From Paenibacillus sp. FSL H3-0469 (GTDB lineage Bacteria > Bacillota > Bacilli > Paenibacillales > Paenibacillaceae), in assembly GCF_038051945.1 (NCBI RefSeq), contig NZ_CP150302.1, positions 1,054,001 to 1,118,000 on the forward strand: a stretch of 64,000 nt of DNA, written 5' to 3'. This document shows positions 45,341 to 53,132 of the stretch, piece after piece. Within the stretch, counting starts at the first letter, position 1. Each line of letters opens with the position of its first letter. A model generated the notes under the pieces. That model did not search any database. It saw only the letters and a list, made by a program, of their open reading frames with translations, and was not told the origin of the DNA. The translations under genes were made by a program, and so were the position numbers.

Positions 45341-46861
45341 TCAGCTCTTTTTCTGAAACAATCTACTATTCTTTGCAGGAAAACGGGCACCTTTAAGTGG
45401 TCCGAGCAGCGCCTTGATCGTCTGAACCAGCTTTCCCTTACTCTGAAAAGGGTCCTGCTGAAGCGGCAGGCTGCATACACTGGCAGGTTCAAGCAGGGAA
45501 GCCAGCAGCTCCACAGTATGCTCCCCGGCCAGCGGCAGACCAATCCGCCATTCCGGCAGGGGAGTCAGACCTCTGCGGCGCAGCCAGTGCAGAATATCCT
45601 CCAGCCGCCAATCCGCAGCGGAGGCAATCAATAACGGGAGCCTGCTGCCGGTGAACACCCCCAGCGCCCCCTCACCGCCGCCGGTTCCAAGATCCAGAAC
45701 GATGTAAGCATAGGCTTGATCCGGCAGCTGCGGGAGTCCCTCCGAAGGGGGAAGCTTCCAGTAGTCCACCCCCATCCAGTTGAACGGTTGCTCCTGTGTT
45801 CCCTGAACAACGCTTATTTCAGGGCTCCCCGCCATTTCCTTCATGCGGTTAAATACCTGCGAACCGGGATTACAATCTACCCATGCCGTCCGTCCTGCGG
45901 GCGACAGGCAGCGGCTGACAGCAAGCGATGTATGCGTGGTCCCAATTCCTGGGGACACCCCTAATACTGCCACCACCACAGCAGAGGGCTGCGACTCCTT
46001 GTCATCCGCAGCCTTGCGCATGTTCGTCCGTTCATGTCCAGCTTCCACCCCGCCGCCAATCTCCAGTTGCCGGAGAGCCGCCCTTACCTCCTCAGCACTG
46101 CCATACCGTTCCTCCGGGTGATGCCGCAGCAGACGTCTGATGACCGGAATCATCCGGCCCGGGAGACGCCCCTGCAGCTTCCGCTCCATCCCGGGCTGCC
46201 AGGCGCTAAAGTCACCGCCGGAGGCCATATACAGCAGCAGCGCGCCAAGCCCGTACAGGTCCGATACCGGACTGCTTTGCCCGCCGCCATATTGCTCGGG
46301 GGCTGCGAATCCGGCTGTCCCCAGCTTCTCGGTGTCCTCACCGGAGCCGTTCCTCAGCCTGCGCGCAATCCCGAAGTCAATGACCTTCAGCTCATGCTCC
46401 CCAGTCAGCATGATATTCGAAGGCTTGAGATCCCTGTAGATGATTGGCGGCTCATGGCTGTGCAAATAATTCAGCACCTCCAGCAGCTGCCGCGCATAGC
46501 TTAGAATTCGCTCCCCCGTCATTGCAGCAGGCTGCTCTGCCATATACTCATGCAGGGTGATGCCCCCAATATAATCCATCACCAGATAGGTGTAGCCTTC
46601 AGCGTCCGGCGGGAAGAAATCCGCAATCTGCGGCAGCAGAGGATGACGGAGCGAGATTAACAGCTCTGCTTCCGCCTGAATCGCGCCTGCACCATAACTC
46701 CCCTCCCGGATTACGCTCTCTTTAATGGCCCGCAGCATACCCGGCAGCCGTAGATCCTCCGCCAGATATACCCGGCTCATTCCGCCTGTCCCTATCAGCC
46801 CGGTTACATAATAGCGCCCTCCCAGCATCTGTCCGGGACTTAGCTTTCCTGTGAATTCCAT
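45341..46861 (-). CDS. Serine/threonine kinase fused to a degenerate MinD/CpaE-like domain
   Basis: Residues 1-268 form a Hanks-type kinase: glycine loop GTGGMSRVY, Lys47 in RAIKE, catalytic loop YRDLKPSNI with Asp144, DFG at 162-164 and APEQ. After a charged linker, residues 295-506 look like a MinD/CpaE-type fold: GVSPGIGTTHTS (301-312) is in the place of the deviant Walker A but lacks its lysines, WVDCNPG resembles switch I, and AYIVLDLG resembles the Walker B strand. There is no transmembrane segment or PASTA repeat, unlike PrkC. Targets unknown; no phosphatase gene is adjacent. Confidence 0.85.
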   Translation of the reverse strand: MEFTGKLSPGQMLGGRYYVTGLIGTGGMSRVYLAEDLRLPGMLRAIKESVIREGSYGAGAIQAEAELLISLRHPLLPQIADFFPPDAEGYTYLVMDYIGGITLHEYMAEQPAAMTGERILSYARQLLEVLNYLHSHEPPIIYRDLKPSNIMLTGEHELKVIDFGIARRLRNGSGEDTEKLGTAGFAAPEQYGGGQSSPVSDLYGLGALLLYMASGGDFSAWQPGMERKLQGRLPGRMIPVIRRLLRHHPEERYGSAEEVRAALRQLEIGGGVEAGHERTNMRKAADDKESQPSAVVVAVLGVSPGIGTTHTSLAVSRCLSPAGRTAWVDCNPGSQVFNRMKEMAGSPEISVVQGTQEQPFNWMGVDYWKLPPSEGLPQLPDQAYAYIVLDLGTGGGEGALGVFTGSRLPLLIASAADWRLEDILHWLRRRGLTPLPEWRIGLPLAGEHTVELLASLLEPASVCSLPLQQDPFQSKGKLVQTIKALLGPLKGARFPAKNSRLFQKKS

Positions 46862-46987
46862 TTCTTCCCCGCCTGTTCTTATAGATTAATGTATAACGCA
46901 AAAAAAGCCCCCACTGCCCGCACCGGAACCGGCATGAAGCCGGAGGTGCAGACTGCGGGATGCTTTCCCTTAATCCTGAAATATGAA

Positions 46988-48055
46988 TTAATACTTAATC
47001 ATATAAAGTGTAATCTCGTCCCGGTTGTGGAACAGCTGCTTCGCACGCTGGACCTGCATCCGCTGGCCTTCAAACATGGTGATGATCTCCTTGATCACCG
47101 CCATGGGCTTCTTGTGCATCAGCTTCACCGTAACAATTGCGCTGCCGCCCGGTGTCAGGCTGTGCAGCAGCTCTGTGACCAGCTTCGCCATCAGCTTGGG
47201 GCTCCAGCTCATATCGCAGACCAGCAGATCGAATTCATTCTCACGGAATTTGACCTCACCGGCATTTTTGCGCAGAATCTTCAGACCCGGATGCTTGCGC
47301 AAGGATTCGTGCATAAGTGCAGGGTCAACAGCGGTAACCTTGAGGCCGCGCTCCAGCAGGAACGAGGTCCAGCCGCCCGGAGAAGCGCCGATATCGACCG
47401 CATTCTTAAAGCTGTAGAACGGAATGGCGAATTCCTTCTCCGCCTCCATCAGCTTGAATTTGGCCCGCGAGATCTGTCCGTCCTCCTTTCGGAAGCGGAT
47501 CATGCCGCCATTCCAGCTGGACAGGTTCGCCTCCGGCCGGGATACCCCGGCGTACAGCGCATCACCGTCCGCATAGACGGAGATCACCCAGGCAGGCTCC
47601 TGCACTGTGAATTCGGCACCCAGGCTGTCAAGCCTGGCTTGCAGCCACTCGCGCAGCTCGCCCGGACTCTGCTCCCAGAAGGAGGACGGGCCTTTACGGA
47701 CATGCAGCGATACCTTCTCGCCTTCCAGCTCCGCATGCCGGCTTAAGAATACCGCCAGCCGTTCCAGAGCCGGCAGATCGCCGGTATCCTGGAAATCAAC
47801 AGGCTGGATATGGCGCAGGAAGATCGGCAGATTCTGTGCCAGCCGCTGCGTTACCTCCTCCGGCTCCGCCTCAAGCGACGCCAGGAAGATTTCTCCCGGC
47901 AGCAGCAGGGTGCTTTTCACCGCTCCGAACAGGCGTCTAAGCTCCTCCTGCGCATAGGGGGCGAAGCCATGGTTCGCCGTGCAGATATATCTTGAGAGGA
48001 TCTTATCCTGTGTAGCAGTATCCTGCTCCGGTGTAACTTCTGTGAAATCGTTCAA
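46988..48055 (-). CDS. RlmM-like SAM-dependent rRNA 2'-O-methyltransferase
   Basis: The 355-residue protein has an N-terminal THUMP-like region (about 20-180) and a C-terminal FtsJ-type Rossmann domain. The SAM loop is DIGASPGGW (221-229), and LLVCDMSWSPK and VTVKLMHKK supply the Asp and Lys of a K-D-K-E tetrad. Family relatives methylate a cytidine of 23S rRNA. TTG start follows GGAGGCTAAGCGAT, which overlaps the stop of the ATPase gene before it. It is the last gene of a five-gene operon with DNA-repair enzymes. Confidence 0.82.
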   Translation of the reverse strand: MNDFTEVTPEQDTATQDKILSRYICTANHGFAPYAQEELRRLFGAVKSTLLLPGEIFLASLEAEPEEVTQRLAQNLPIFLRHIQPVDFQDTGDLPALERLAVFLSRHAELEGEKVSLHVRKGPSSFWEQSPGELREWLQARLDSLGAEFTVQEPAWVISVYADGDALYAGVSRPEANLSSWNGGMIRFRKEDGQISRAKFKLMEAEKEFAIPFYSFKNAVDIGASPGGWTSFLLERGLKVTAVDPALMHESLRKHPGLKILRKNAGEVKFRENEFDLLVCDMSWSPKLMAKLVTELLHSLTPGGSAIVTVKLMHKKPMAVIKEIITMFEGQRMQVQRAKQLFHNRDEITLYMIKY

Positions 48056-48060
48056 ATCGC

Positions 48061-48834
48061 TTAGCCTCCAGAACTTATTTTAATCCAAGGACGTCCATTG
48101 TCCCAGTCAACCGTCACCGGAAGATCGTAGGTAGCCATCAGCATCTCCTGCGTCAGCACCTCTTCCTTGGGACCGGCACCTGCAAGCTTCCCGTCACGGA
48201 TCAGCGCCACGTGAGTGAAGAGCGGAACAATCTCCTCCACATGATGGGTGACATACACCACTCCAACATTATGCTGACGCAGCTTGTCGATCTCGGCGAG
48301 CATTTTCTCCCGTTCATATAAATCAAGACCGGCGCAAGGCTCGTCCATAATCAGCAGCTTAGGCTCTGCGATCAGGCAGCGGGCCAGCATAGCCTTCTTG
48401 CGCTCTCCCTGGGATAACAAGCCGAACGGATGATAGGCTAGTTCGCCGAGGTTCATCTCCTCCAGCAGCTTAAGCGACCGGTCCTTCACACTTTGCGGAA
48501 TCTCCTGGTAGAAGCGTAAATACGCATAGGCGCCAGTAGCGACAACCTCCCAGACAGGGTCGGTAAGCGAGAGCTTTTCCATCAGGGACGGGCCGATATA
48601 ACCAATCTCCTTGCGCACCTCGCGCAGATCACATTGACCGTATTTATACCCCAGCACTTCAACAGAACCCTTACTGGGGAACAGGTAGCCGGTCATCATT
48701 TCCAGCAGAGTGGTTTTGCCGGAGCCGTTACGTCCGAGAATGACCCAATTCTCCCCCTGCTTCAGGGTAAGCGATACATCGTCAAGAATCTGGCTCTCGT
48801 CCCTGCGCAGGGACAGATGTTGTAATGATATCAT
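48061..48834 (-). CDS. ABC transporter ATP-binding protein, YlmA-like
   Basis: The 257-residue ATPase has Walker A GRNGSGKTT, the signature in LLSQGERKKAML, Walker B LLIMDEP and H-loop VTHHVEE. The sequence resembles Bacillus YlmA and ModF-type ATPases. No permease is adjacent, and the protein is soluble, so a transport role is uncertain. Its ATG overlaps the thioredoxin stop by one base, and the methyltransferase gene follows after five bases. Confidence 0.85.
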   Translation of the reverse strand: MISLQHLSLRRDESQILDDVSLTLKQGENWVILGRNGSGKTTLLEMMTGYLFPSKGSVEVLGYKYGQCDLREVRKEIGYIGPSLMEKLSLTDPVWEVVATGAYAYLRFYQEIPQSVKDRSLKLLEEMNLGELAYHPFGLLSQGERKKAMLARCLIAEPKLLIMDEPCAGLDLYEREKMLAEIDKLRQHNVGVVYVTHHVEEIVPLFTHVALIRDGKLAGAGPKEEVLTQEMLMATYDLPVTVDWDNGRPWIKISSGG

Positions 48835-49148
48835 TATAATGTCACTCTCCTTATGTATGCCAGCACCCGTTCAACAGAGTGTATGGAATAGATGATGTCC
48901 GGTTCAGCGCTGCGGTCAGCAGATACGGCCAGCAGAGCAGGCACACTTGAGATTTGATAGGTGTTCACCAGATCAGGGAGCCTATTCACATTCCCCTCCG
49001 CAATCAAAAGGCCAGGCGGAAGCAGATGCTCCGCCACCTCTATCATCCGCCGCGCTGCCTTACAGGTTCCGCATAGCGGGGTATGCAGGAACAGGACAAG
49101 CGGCTCGCCCTTCGTGGCCAGCAGCTCCAGCAACTCCGGCTGATTCAT
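48834..49148 (-). CDS. Thioredoxin-family protein
   Basis: The 104-residue thioredoxin fold has the redox site CGTC in TPLCGTCKAARRM, cis-Pro in SVPALLAVS, and no signal peptide, so it acts in the cytoplasm. ATG 49148 lies nine bases after GGAGG; an in-frame ATG three codons earlier touches the ribosome site. The motif CGTC differs from the CGPC of the general thioredoxin, suggesting a dedicated partner. It is embedded in the repair / ATPase operon. Confidence 0.85.
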   Translation of the reverse strand: MNQPELLELLATKGEPLVLFLHTPLCGTCKAARRMIEVAEHLLPPGLLIAEGNVNRLPDLVNTYQISSVPALLAVSADRSAEPDIIYSIHSVERVLAYIRRVTL

Positions 49149-49153
49149 TTCCT

Positions 49154-50014
49154 TCATCCTCCGTCATCCCCCGTCTCAAACCAGGTCCTCACAGCAGCAA
49201 TTTCCGCTCTGTGGGTGCCATCCGGTCCCTTTTCTGTTTCCATAACGATCACTTTATCAGCTAGAGCCTCCATCTTCAAAAGCCGGCTAAGCGCCGCTTC
49301 CCCGATATATCCGCTGCCGATTCCGGCATGCCTGTCCCGCCTGGAGCCGAAGGGGAACCGGGAGTCATTCAAATGCACAGCCGCCAGATTCGCCCAGTAC
49401 CCCAGCCGCTCACCCCGTACGATAAGCTCCTCCGTCTTCTCCGGATTCCAGATGCCCGCCGCGAAAGCATGGCAGGTATCGAAGCAAAAACCGATCTTCT
49501 CCGGGTAGAGGCACAGCTCACGGACCTTGACCAGCTCTTCTGGCGTCATACCCTCATGTCCATGATTCCCTGCCATATTCTCAAGCAGCAGCTTGGTATG
49601 TCCCGTCCAGTCCGCCAGCACCTCGTTCATACATTGAATAATATTTTGATAACCCTTTAGCGGCTCCATGCCGGCAAAATGTCCGAAATGCACCACAATG
49701 CCCACCGATCCGCACGCCTCAGCAATCTCCAGATCGTTGCGCAGGGAGGCAATCATCACGTCTCTATCACCCGGTCCAGCAGCCAGATTCGTCGGATACG
49801 GGGTATGGGCAATAGAAGCCATCCCCTGCTCACGGCAGTATTCCGCGCAGCTGGTTGCATCGCGGTAGTCTACCGGCTTTGGCTTCAGGCTGCGGGGGTT
49901 CTTCGGAAAATACTGAAAACAAGCAGCACCGCTCTCCCTGGCAGACCGGGCAGCCTGCCCGTACCCGCCGCGTATGCTGACATGCGCCCCTATAAAGGGG
50001 CTGCTATGCGTCAT
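49154..50014 (-). CDS. nfo: Endonuclease IV (AP endonuclease)
   Basis: This 286-residue zinc enzyme cuts DNA 5' to abasic sites. The TIM-barrel signature segments are present: FIGAHVSIRGGYGQAARSA, the metal-binding VVHFGHF, LLLENMAGNHGHEG, FCFDTCHAFAAG and HLNDSRFPFGSRRDRHAGIG. Length is slightly shorter than the common 297. It starts 11 bases inside the end of the glycosylase gene, which makes the abasic sites it acts on. Confidence 0.94.
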   Translation of the reverse strand: MTHSSPFIGAHVSIRGGYGQAARSARESGAACFQYFPKNPRSLKPKPVDYRDATSCAEYCREQGMASIAHTPYPTNLAAGPGDRDVMIASLRNDLEIAEACGSVGIVVHFGHFAGMEPLKGYQNIIQCMNEVLADWTGHTKLLLENMAGNHGHEGMTPEELVKVRELCLYPEKIGFCFDTCHAFAAGIWNPEKTEELIVRGERLGYWANLAAVHLNDSRFPFGSRRDRHAGIGSGYIGEAALSRLLKMEALADKVIVMETEKGPDGTHRAEIAAVRTWFETGDDGG

Positions 50015-50819
50015 GCTGGCAATCCGGGCAATAGAATACCTTGCGTCCGGACAGCTCTATCTTCATTATGGTTCCCCCGCCGCGCAGGCAAGGCTCGCCT
50101 TCACGGTCATACACTTTACAGGCATCATTATAAGAACCGGTCACGGTGTCGCCGGTCATGAACGGCATTTCCATATACCCGCCAATTTCAGTGGCTTCGG
50201 TTAATACCTTACGCACGCTGTCGTACAGCCGGGTCACCGCTTCCGGTGACAGATTCTGAACAAGCGTGGACGGAAGCAGACGCGCTTCATAAGCAATCTC
50301 GTCGGCATAGCAGTTGCCGATCCCAGCCATTACATGCTGGTTAACCAGCAGACTCTTCAGCGCGCCGCGCCGTCCCTTGAGCAGTCCGGCGAAGCGTTCG
50401 GCCGTCATCCGGCGGTCCAGCAGCTCGGGTCCAAGCTTCCCCATTGCCGCTTCGCCTTCCTTGACGGACAGCAGATGGAGATACCCAAGCCGCAGTCCCA
50501 TGAAGTAGAGAATATGCTCACCGAACGCCAGCTCAACCTGTGTAGTACGGTCAGGACGTTCTTCCTCTGTACCATAGAACAGTAGTCCGCCCAGCATCAG
50601 ATGCAGCAGCAGTCTGCGGCCGTCATGCAGATGGAAGAGGATATGCTTGGCACGGCGTTCCACAAATACAATTCGGGCACCGACCAGCCCCTTCACGAAT
50701 TCTTCAGTCTCCATATTGATGGTCTTTTCTCTATTTACGGTTACCCCTGTAATGGGTACGTTTATTAGATGTTGGCTAAGCAGCTTTCGGTAATTCTCCA
50801 TTTCCGGCAATTCCGGCAT
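50004..50819 (-). CDS. Fpg/Nei-family DNA glycosylase
   Basis: The 271-residue base-excision enzyme starts with the catalytic Pro2-Glu3 (MPELPEMENYRKLL). The beta-hairpin lysine lies in ERRAKHILFHL. GIGNCYADEIAYEA is the helix-two-turn-helix motif, and the zinc finger Cys are in CKVYDREGEPC and YCPDCQ. It removes oxidised purines or pyrimidines. The N terminus PELPEMENY differs from the PELPEVET of MutM, so it may be a second paralogue. It is coupled to nfo downstream. Confidence 0.9.
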   Translation of the reverse strand: MPELPEMENYRKLLSQHLINVPITGVTVNREKTINMETEEFVKGLVGARIVFVERRAKHILFHLHDGRRLLLHLMLGGLLFYGTEEERPDRTTQVELAFGEHILYFMGLRLGYLHLLSVKEGEAAMGKLGPELLDRRMTAERFAGLLKGRRGALKSLLVNQHVMAGIGNCYADEIAYEARLLPSTLVQNLSPEAVTRLYDSVRKVLTEATEIGGYMEMPFMTGDTVTGSYNDACKVYDREGEPCLRGGGTIMKIELSGRKVFYCPDCQHDA

Positions 50820-50864
50820 ATTGTCATCTTCCCTTCTTGGATGGTCAAAAGGTCACCTTTGTCA

Positions 50865-51653
50865 TTATACACCGAGCAGTACCATAAGTTCAGCTAAATC
50901 AGCACAAATTTCATCAGGCTTGACTCCGGTCAGCTGCTGGTAATGCTCCAGATTATCCCTGGTGGTAAGTCCCGTTAGCACCAGCACAGTCCGGCAGCCT
51001 GCATTAGCCCCCGCCAAAATATCCGTTCTCATATTGTCGCCCACCATCACCGCATCCTCCGGCTTGATGCCGAGCAGAGATGTCGCATACGTCACCAGGT
51101 GCGTTTCGGGTTTGCCAATGACCACAGGCGCTACCCCGCTGGCTGCTTCAATAGCTGCACCTATCGTACCGGCACCAGGCATCACTCCATCATCGGATGG
51201 GAGCATCAGGTCGGGATTGGTCAGGACGAATCTCGCCCCTTCCCGGATCCAGCGCGAGGCACGGGCCAGAGCTTCGTATGTAAAAGAACGGTCGATCCCC
51301 TGCACGACAACCTGCGGATGCTCGGTGACCAGGGTTAGCCCTGCCTCCGTGCAGGCTTCCACCAGCCCCTCTTCTCCAAGTATCGCCACGGTTGCTCCAG
51401 GAGATTCTCCGGCAATATAACGGGCCGCAGCCAGGGATGAAGTGCAGACCTCCTCAGGTCTTGCTTCAATACCCATTCCGCGTAAATGTTCAGCTACACT
51501 GGCTGGTGTTCTTGAAGAATTGTTCGTCACATACAGGAACGGAATCTCCGCTGCCCGAAGCGCCGCGATCAGCCGCTGGGCCCCGGGAATCATTCTTCCG
51601 CCATGATACAAGGTGCCGTCCAGATCAATTAACAAGCCTCCGATATTGTTCAT
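50865..51653 (-). CDS. HAD-IIA phosphatase, NagD/YutF-like
   Basis: The 262-residue enzyme has motif I LLIDLDGTLYHGG, motif II VTNNSSRTP, a cap of about 110 residues, motif III in VIGKPETHLV and motif IV in VMVGDNMRTDILAGANAG. These match the NagD/YutF branch that removes phosphate from small metabolites. It precedes the glycosylase operon by 45 bases on the same strand and may be cotranscribed. Substrate not known. Confidence 0.9.
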   Translation of the reverse strand: MNNIGGLLIDLDGTLYHGGRMIPGAQRLIAALRAAEIPFLYVTNNSSRTPASVAEHLRGMGIEARPEEVCTSSLAAARYIAGESPGATVAILGEEGLVEACTEAGLTLVTEHPQVVVQGIDRSFTYEALARASRWIREGARFVLTNPDLMLPSDDGVMPGAGTIGAAIEAASGVAPVVIGKPETHLVTYATSLLGIKPEDAVMVGDNMRTDILAGANAGCRTVLVLTGLTTRDNLEHYQQLTGVKPDEICADLAELMVLLGV

Positions 51654-51946
51654 AAGTCCTCCTGTTAACTCGAGCTAAGTGATTCATCCTATATATTATT
51701 AATCCTATGAACTATATTTCAGAGCAGCGGCAGCTTCTCATGGAAGCGCGCTGCGAATGGATTTATTGCCCGCCTGCCTGCGATTTTTAACCGCTTTGTT
51801 TCGGCATTTTCTCTACTGCTTCGTACGCTTATTCCTTAGGTTTTACTTTAAATTTAACGTTCTTCGTCGAACGCTAGCGAACTCCTGCAGCCCCCGGCTA
51901 TTTTTGGCACAGCCCTGTCATTTCCTGCGCTTTCCCGGAAAATAAT
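51654..51946. other. Non-coding spacer between HAD-IIA and RNase Z genes
   Basis: No convincing gene. The stretch 51760-51930 has short palindromes such as GTTCTTCGTCGAAC and a GTTCG..CGAAC pattern around CGCTAGCG. A 62-codon open frame exists but has no ribosome site. It may be another intergenic repeat; nothing more can be said. Confidence 0.4.
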
Positions 51947-52897
51947 TCAGTCCGCAGCGTCATTTCCCGGTGTTCTCCGGTAGACCGGGAAGGTGCAGAA
52001 TTCCTCCGCCAGCAGTGTATTCGGGAAGATCTCCTGCGCTTCCTTCAGCAGCGGAGCGAGCTCCTCCTGCGAAGTGTAACGCGAGCTGAAATGGGTCAGC
52101 AGCAGCTCAGCCCCGCCTGCCTCCCTTGCCAGTTCCGCAGCCTGCTGTGCCGTACTGTGATGATATTGATGAGCCATATCCGCCAGTTCATGGGCAAACG
52201 TGGCCTCATGAATAATCAGATCGGCATCCTGCGCCAGCGGCAGTGACCCCGCACAAGGCCGGGTATCTCCCAGAATAACTACGATACGTCCGCGCTTAGG
52301 CGCATGAATCACCTCAGCCGCCCGGATCAGCACGCCTTCATCGGTAGTGATATCCTCGCCCTTTTTTAACCGGCCATACAGCGGTCCCGGCTTCAGTCCA
52401 TAGCTCTTCAACAACACTGTATTCAGGTTACCCGGGCTGTCCTTCTCTGTAACCCGGTAACCATAGCTGTCAATCCGGTGCTCCAGCAGTCCCGCTTCCA
52501 CCTTAAAGGTCTCATCCTCAAAAATCACCCCGCCGCTGTGCTCCACAATCTCCAGCTTATATGGAATGCGGGACTGGCTGACGGACAGCGATATGTCCAG
52601 ATAGGCCTTGAGCCCGGGAGGTCCGTACACCGTAAGCGGTGAAGTCCCGCCCTGGTAGCCCCTGCTGGAAATGAGTCCGGGCAATCCAAACAGATGATCA
52701 CCGTGCAGATGGGTGATAAACAGCTTCTCCAGCTTGCCCAGCCGCAGCGGCGAGCGCAGCACCTGATGCTGTGTCCCTTCCCCGCAGTCGAACATCCAGA
52801 AGGTGCGCCGTTCTTCAAGCAGCCGGAGTGCAACCGACGTCACATTGCGCTGCAGCGTCGGCACCCCGGCATTCGTTCCGAGAAAATAGATTTCCAT
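51947..52897 (-). CDS. rnz: Ribonuclease Z
   Basis: The 316-residue metallo-beta-lactamase-fold nuclease trims tRNA 3' ends. The metal site HLHGDH (63-68 in THLHGDHLFGLPG) and the second Asp/His sites (VILGDTRPC and HEATFAHE) are in place, and LLTHFSSRY is the family C-terminal motif. ATG 52897 lies after GAGGAGGGGCATA; a longer in-frame reading has no such support. Single gene with non-coding stretches on both sides. Confidence 0.95.
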   Translation of the reverse strand: MEIYFLGTNAGVPTLQRNVTSVALRLLEERRTFWMFDCGEGTQHQVLRSPLRLGKLEKLFITHLHGDHLFGLPGLISSRGYQGGTSPLTVYGPPGLKAYLDISLSVSQSRIPYKLEIVEHSGGVIFEDETFKVEAGLLEHRIDSYGYRVTEKDSPGNLNTVLLKSYGLKPGPLYGRLKKGEDITTDEGVLIRAAEVIHAPKRGRIVVILGDTRPCAGSLPLAQDADLIIHEATFAHELADMAHQYHHSTAQQAAELAREAGGAELLLTHFSSRYTSQEELAPLLKEAQEIFPNTLLAEEFCTFPVYRRTPGNDAAD

Positions 52898-53000
52898 TAT
52901 GCCCCTCCTCTCTCTCTCCCTGATGTCTTTATTATTTTTTGAGATCTTGACCGTTCTTATGACAAGAATTCTACTCTGTTTTGGCTGCAAAAGCATCTTT

Positions 53001-53052
53001 TCAAGTGGAATCGGCTTTGCCGTATATCGTGAACATATACATTCTTATATTT
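53001..53052. repeat. Dispersed intergenic repeat, shortened copy
   Basis: AAGTGGAATCGGCTTTGCCGT matches the 29421 element at 20 of 21 bases, then jumps to its other end (GTGAACATATACATTC). The central hairpin of the longer copy is missing. Confidence 0.65.
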
Positions 53053-53057
53053 GCAGC

Positions 53058-53083
53058 AAAAAACCTCCCGGTAACGGGAGGTT
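53058..53083 (-). terminator. Terminator of metH
   Basis: AACCTCCCG / CGGGAGGTT stem with a GTAA loop; the minus-strand continuation is TTTTTT. Confidence 0.85.
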
Positions 53084-53132
53084 CCGAAAAGTCGGGGCAA
53101 AGCCCCTTCCGGCCGGTTAATCTGCGGAAGGC

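Noticed and set aside
51757..51945. 62-codon open frame between rnz and the HAD-IIA gene
   Set aside because: It has no ribosome site, a Phe/Leu/Arg-rich translation without pattern, and lies in a stretch with short palindromes.
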